A model generated the notes under the pieces. The model did no database searches and was not told the origin of the DNA. It was given only the letters and a program-made list of their open reading frames with translations. A stretch of DNA of 64,000 nucleotides from Ramlibacter sp. (lineage in GTDB: Bacteria > Pseudomonadota > Gammaproteobacteria > Burkholderiales > Burkholderiaceae_C). The DNA lies in the NCBI GenBank assembly GCA_030695945.1, contig JAUYOG010000022.1:124001-188000 (forward strand). The letters are read 5' to 3'. Positions 61,855 through 64,000 of the stretch are shown one piece after another. Position numbers and translations under genes: made by a program. Each line of letters begins with the position of its first letter. Position 1 is the first letter of the stretch.

Positions 61855-62769
61855 ATGGCCAGGCCGCTCACCTTCCAGCAGATCGAAGCCTTCCGCGCAG
61901 TGGTGCTGGCGGGCACCACCGTGGCTGCGGCAAGGGTGCTGCACACCACACAGCCCACCGTCAGCCGGTTGATCGGGCAAGCGCAGAGCGCCAGCGGGCT
62001 GAAGCTGTTCGTCAACGACCGCGGCCGCCTGCTGCTGACGCGCGAGGGCCGCCATCTGTTCGAGACGGTGCAGCTGAACTTCCAAGGCTTCGAACGCATC
62101 GAGCAGGCCGTGGCCGCCCTGCGCGCATCCGGCGCGGGCGTGTTCCGCATCGCCTGTACGCCCTCGCTGGGCCAGAGCATGCTGCCGCTGACGATGGAGC
62201 GGTTCGCGCGCGCTTTTCCCCACGTGCACTTCAACGTTCAGACCCTGGGCAGCCGGCAGGTCGAGGAAGGCCTGCGCCAAGGCCTCTATGACATTGCATT
62301 GACCAACAAGGCCTACGACGGCGCCGAGTTCCACGTGCAGGCTGTGCACCAGGCCGAAGCCGTCTGTGTCGCGGCCCCGGACCATCCGTTCGCGAAGCTG
62401 AAGGTCGTGAAGGTGACGGATTTGCGCGGCCAAGTGCTGATCAGCCTGCAGCGCGACGACGCGCTCGAGTTGGCGCTGCACAAGGCCTTCGCGGACGAGG
62501 ACATGGTCTCGCCGACCGCCATCGAGACGATCTACTCGTCGACCATCTGCACCTTCGCCGCCCGTGGCCTGGGCGTGGGTGTCATCAACCCTTACATGGC
62601 CAGCGTGTTCGCCGACCGACTGTGCATCCGCAAATTCGCGCCCAAGCTGCCGGTAACAACCTATGCTGCGTTCGCCCGCTTCGCCCCCGCTTCTGAGCTC
62701 GCACAGCACTTCTTCGAAGCACTGCAAGGCGTATGCAAAGGCTCGGACTGGCATGACACGCCCTCATGA
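61855..62769 (+). CDS. LysR-family regulator of the hydantoinase-type operon
   Basis: 304 residues. Winged helix (about 5-62; TVAAARVLHTTQPTVSRLIGQAQSASG) and a LysR substrate domain with GVGVINPYMASVFADR near the C-terminus, as in OccR/NocR/MetR-like regulators of amino-acid or opine catabolism. Divergent from the Bug gene, so its target is very likely the Bug-HyuB-HyuA-propeller operon, with the operon substrate as inducer (inference). Confidence 0.92.
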   Translation: MARPLTFQQIEAFRAVVLAGTTVAAARVLHTTQPTVSRLIGQAQSASGLKLFVNDRGRLLLTREGRHLFETVQLNFQGFERIEQAVAALRASGAGVFRIACTPSLGQSMLPLTMERFARAFPHVHFNVQTLGSRQVEEGLRQGLYDIALTNKAYDGAEFHVQAVHQAEAVCVAAPDHPFAKLKVVKVTDLRGQVLISLQRDDALELALHKAFADEDMVSPTAIETIYSSTICTFAARGLGVGVINPYMASVFADRLCIRKFAPKLPVTTYAAFARFAPASELAQHFFEALQGVCKGSDWHDTPS

Positions 62770-62887
62770 GCGCACCCAGCTTGCCGGGCTTTTGCATGGA
62801 AGCGCGCAAAGACGGCATGACGGAGGACCTCCAGCGGTGGCCGCAAACGACCCAAAGCAGGCATACGCAGTCAGCATTCCCCGTTTG

Positions 62888-63334
62888 CTAAGCGTCGACA
62901 GCTTCGAAATCGTTCTTCACTGCTGATGCAGGCAATCCGAAGACTCGATCGAATGCCCAGGTGAACACGATGGCGTAGACGAAGAAAAACACGAGGAGCC
63001 CCAAGTTGGTCACGAACGCTGCCGCCAGGGAGATGTTCAAACAGAGCGACATCACTGGAACGAGGATGACCACCAGACCTCCCTCGAATCCGGCCCCGTG
63101 CGTTACTCGCCTCGCGAACGAGCGCCCGCGCACGGCTTGTCGCGATTCCCAGCGCTCGAAGAACCAGTTGAAGGCGTAGTTCCACGTCAACGCGATGGTG
63201 GCCAGCGCGACCGCCAGCCCGAACGTGGATGCTTGCGGCTTGTCGAAGGCAAGACTCAGCACAGGCCCGACGACGGCGATGGCGATCACCTCGTACAGGA
63301 CGGCTTGAAGAACGCGGCGGGTGATCGGTGACAT
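62888..63334 (-). CDS. PACE-family (AceI-like) efflux membrane protein
   Basis: 148 residues, four membrane helices in two paired BTP domains: RRVLQAVLYEVIAIAVVGPVLS and TWNYAFNWFFERWE in the first, RVTHGAGFEGGLVVILVPVMS and IVFTWAFDRVFG in the second. The helix-1 Glu (YEVIAI) essential for proton coupling in AceI is present. PACE proteins export chlorhexidine, acriflavine and probably short diamines. No linked regulator is seen. Confidence 0.9.
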   Translation of the reverse strand: MSPITRRVLQAVLYEVIAIAVVGPVLSLAFDKPQASTFGLAVALATIALTWNYAFNWFFERWESRQAVRGRSFARRVTHGAGFEGGLVVILVPVMSLCLNISLAAAFVTNLGLLVFFFVYAIVFTWAFDRVFGLPASAVKNDFEAVDA

Positions 63335-63766
63335 CGTGGGGCGAGAGGGGGGCTGCGCAGCGCAGCGGCGTTGGTTCCAGCGCCATCAAGATTACGGGTA
63401 TCGCCGTGCATGCGCAGCAGGGCCGATGATAGGCCCCGGCGCGCATGGGTGGTTGCGCAACAACACTCGTGCGCCATCGCGGACGGAGCCGTGCACAGGC
63501 CCCCTGTGACTCTCAAGTGTCTGCTCCTGGCCGAAAAGGTCGTCACGCATGCGTACCAGCTCCGCATCTCCGACCCACGGGTCGGACGGCTGGATCGCCC
63601 TGGTTCTCAGCGTCACCCTAAAGGATGAGCCCGAAGACTCGACGCCGGCGTCAGAGCGATGTCGTGAGGGAGGCTTGACACTTCGGGAACCGGGGCCACC
63701 TCCTCTTCGCCACCCGTCGCAATGGTGCAGGTCGAAGAGCCTAGCCAAGCCGCACAGGCACTCGAA
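63335..63766. other. Gene-poor stretch without recognisable features
   Basis: About 430 bases between the PACE gene and the terminator at 63767. Several short open frames overlap here on both strands, but none shows a known motif, a ribosome binding site or consistent codon bias. I see no RNA gene or repeat. It may hold the promoter of the leftward PACE gene near 63340-63400. Confidence 0.5.
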
Positions 63767-63798
63767 GCCCGCTATCTGACGATAACGGGCATTTTTTT
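63767..63798 (+). terminator. Intrinsic terminator, plus strand
   Basis: GCCCG/CGGGC outer stem and TATC/GATA inner stem with a TGAC loop, separated by one C-A mismatch, then ATTTTTTT. It is strong by sequence, yet there is no clear plus-strand gene before it, which hints at an unseen transcript from about 63400-63760. Confidence 0.75.
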
Positions 63799-63868
63799 CG
63801 CAACCGCATTGGCGTGGTTTCGCCGGGGCTTTAACTCCTGCACGCAAGAGCTCACTATTCGCCCATGA

Positions 63869-64000
63869 ACGAGGTCAACGAGCATCTTCGACGAATGGCG
63901 TACCGCCGACCGTTGCGCGCGGGTGATGGAAGAGGCGCATCTCGGGACGGCCTTGTTGGCACTCGAGGGACGGGGCGACATCTCCCCCGCCATCAAGGAG
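63869..64000 (+). pseudogene. Partial small-protein gene, possibly frameshifted at its start
   Basis: The frame from 63869 to the window edge reads SIFDEWRTADRCARVMEEAH and then LGTALLALEGRGDISPAIKE, a coding-like, helical sequence. The only good ATG (63865) is one base out of frame with it and reads MNEVNE, just what would be expected for its N-terminus, so an extra base near 63877-63890 may break the gene. GTG 63923 or ATG 63926 could start a shorter product. Family not recognised; the 3' end lies beyond the window. Confidence 0.35.

Noticed and set aside
63371..63779. Several overlapping short open frames between the PACE gene and the terminator
   Set aside because: None has a ribosome binding site, motif or coherent codon use; they conflict with each other on the two strands.

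Overview
The window looks like a chromosomal segment of a high-G+C betaproteobacterium, most likely Burkholderiales of the Comamonadaceae type. The basis is the gene content: an aerobic benzoyl-CoA (box) pathway, TctD/TctE-type regulation, a Bug-family periplasmic protein, a CysI-DUF934-CysH-CysD-CysN sulfate operon, a PACE efflux protein, and dense G+C-rich coding with many ATGA/GTGA gene overlaps. No genus can be fixed from the sequence alone.

Region 1 (1-13.1 kb) is an exopolysaccharide/O-unit locus. A leftward operon (5127 to 1) encodes a WcaJ-like initiating sugar-1-P transferase, a Wzx-like flippase, a Wzy/O-antigen-ligase-like membrane protein and a secreted clan-A glycoside hydrolase that runs off the left edge. 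A rightward block (5477-10521) encodes a C-methyltransferase, an RmlC-like epimerase, a DUF4910 aminopeptidase-like protein, an SDR and a phytanoyl-CoA-dioxygenase-like oxygenase. It converges on a leftward block (SDR, PIG-L deacetylase, RfbF-like glucose-1-phosphate cytidylyltransferase). Together they suggest a branched, possibly CDP-activated deoxysugar, but no 4,6-dehydratase is present in the window.

Region 2 (13.2-16.9 kb) holds tRNA-Arg(TCT), a UspA protein, a TerC-family membrane protein, a TctE/TctD-like two-component pair and tRNA-Pro(TGG) with its terminator. Region 3 (16.9-27.9 kb) is the benzoate module: boxB, boxC and boxR leftward; a flavodoxin-like gene, benzoate-CoA ligase and a five-gene branched-chain-type ABC importer rightward. 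boxA and the downstream aldehyde dehydrogenase are absent from the window.

Region 4 (27.9-33.6 kb) is housekeeping: a LysR regulator with azoreductase, an orphan sulfate-binding protein, YggX-MnmC and an unusual response regulator. Region 5 (33.6-41.3 kb) is assimilatory sulfate reduction (TauE, CysI, DUF934, CysH, CysD, CysN) behind a TTAT/ATAA operator array, followed by a 7Fe ferredoxin and its NADP reductase. Region 6 (41.3-43.8 kb) is a TPP riboswitch driving a TonB-dependent receptor, then tRNA-Asn(GTT).

Region 7 (43.8-55.6 kb) looks acquired. It starts just after tRNA-Asn with a broken pRiA4b ORF-3 family gene and an 8-bp tandem repeat, has visibly lower G+C, and carries a self-contained catabolic module: GntR regulator, complete ABC importer, two paralogous binding proteins, a Rieske oxygenase, a CaiB-type CoA-transferase, an atypical crotonase and a dienoyl-CoA-reductase-like SDR. 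Its substrate is unknown; it is the best candidate here for an undescribed pathway. A 28-residue membrane-peptide ORF lies at its right end.

Region 8 (55.8-62.8 kb) is a hydantoinase/oxoprolinase-type operon (HyuA, HyuB, Bug-type binding protein and a beta-propeller protein) under a divergent LysR regulator. The window ends with a PACE efflux protein, a gene-poor stretch and a partial, possibly frameshifted gene.
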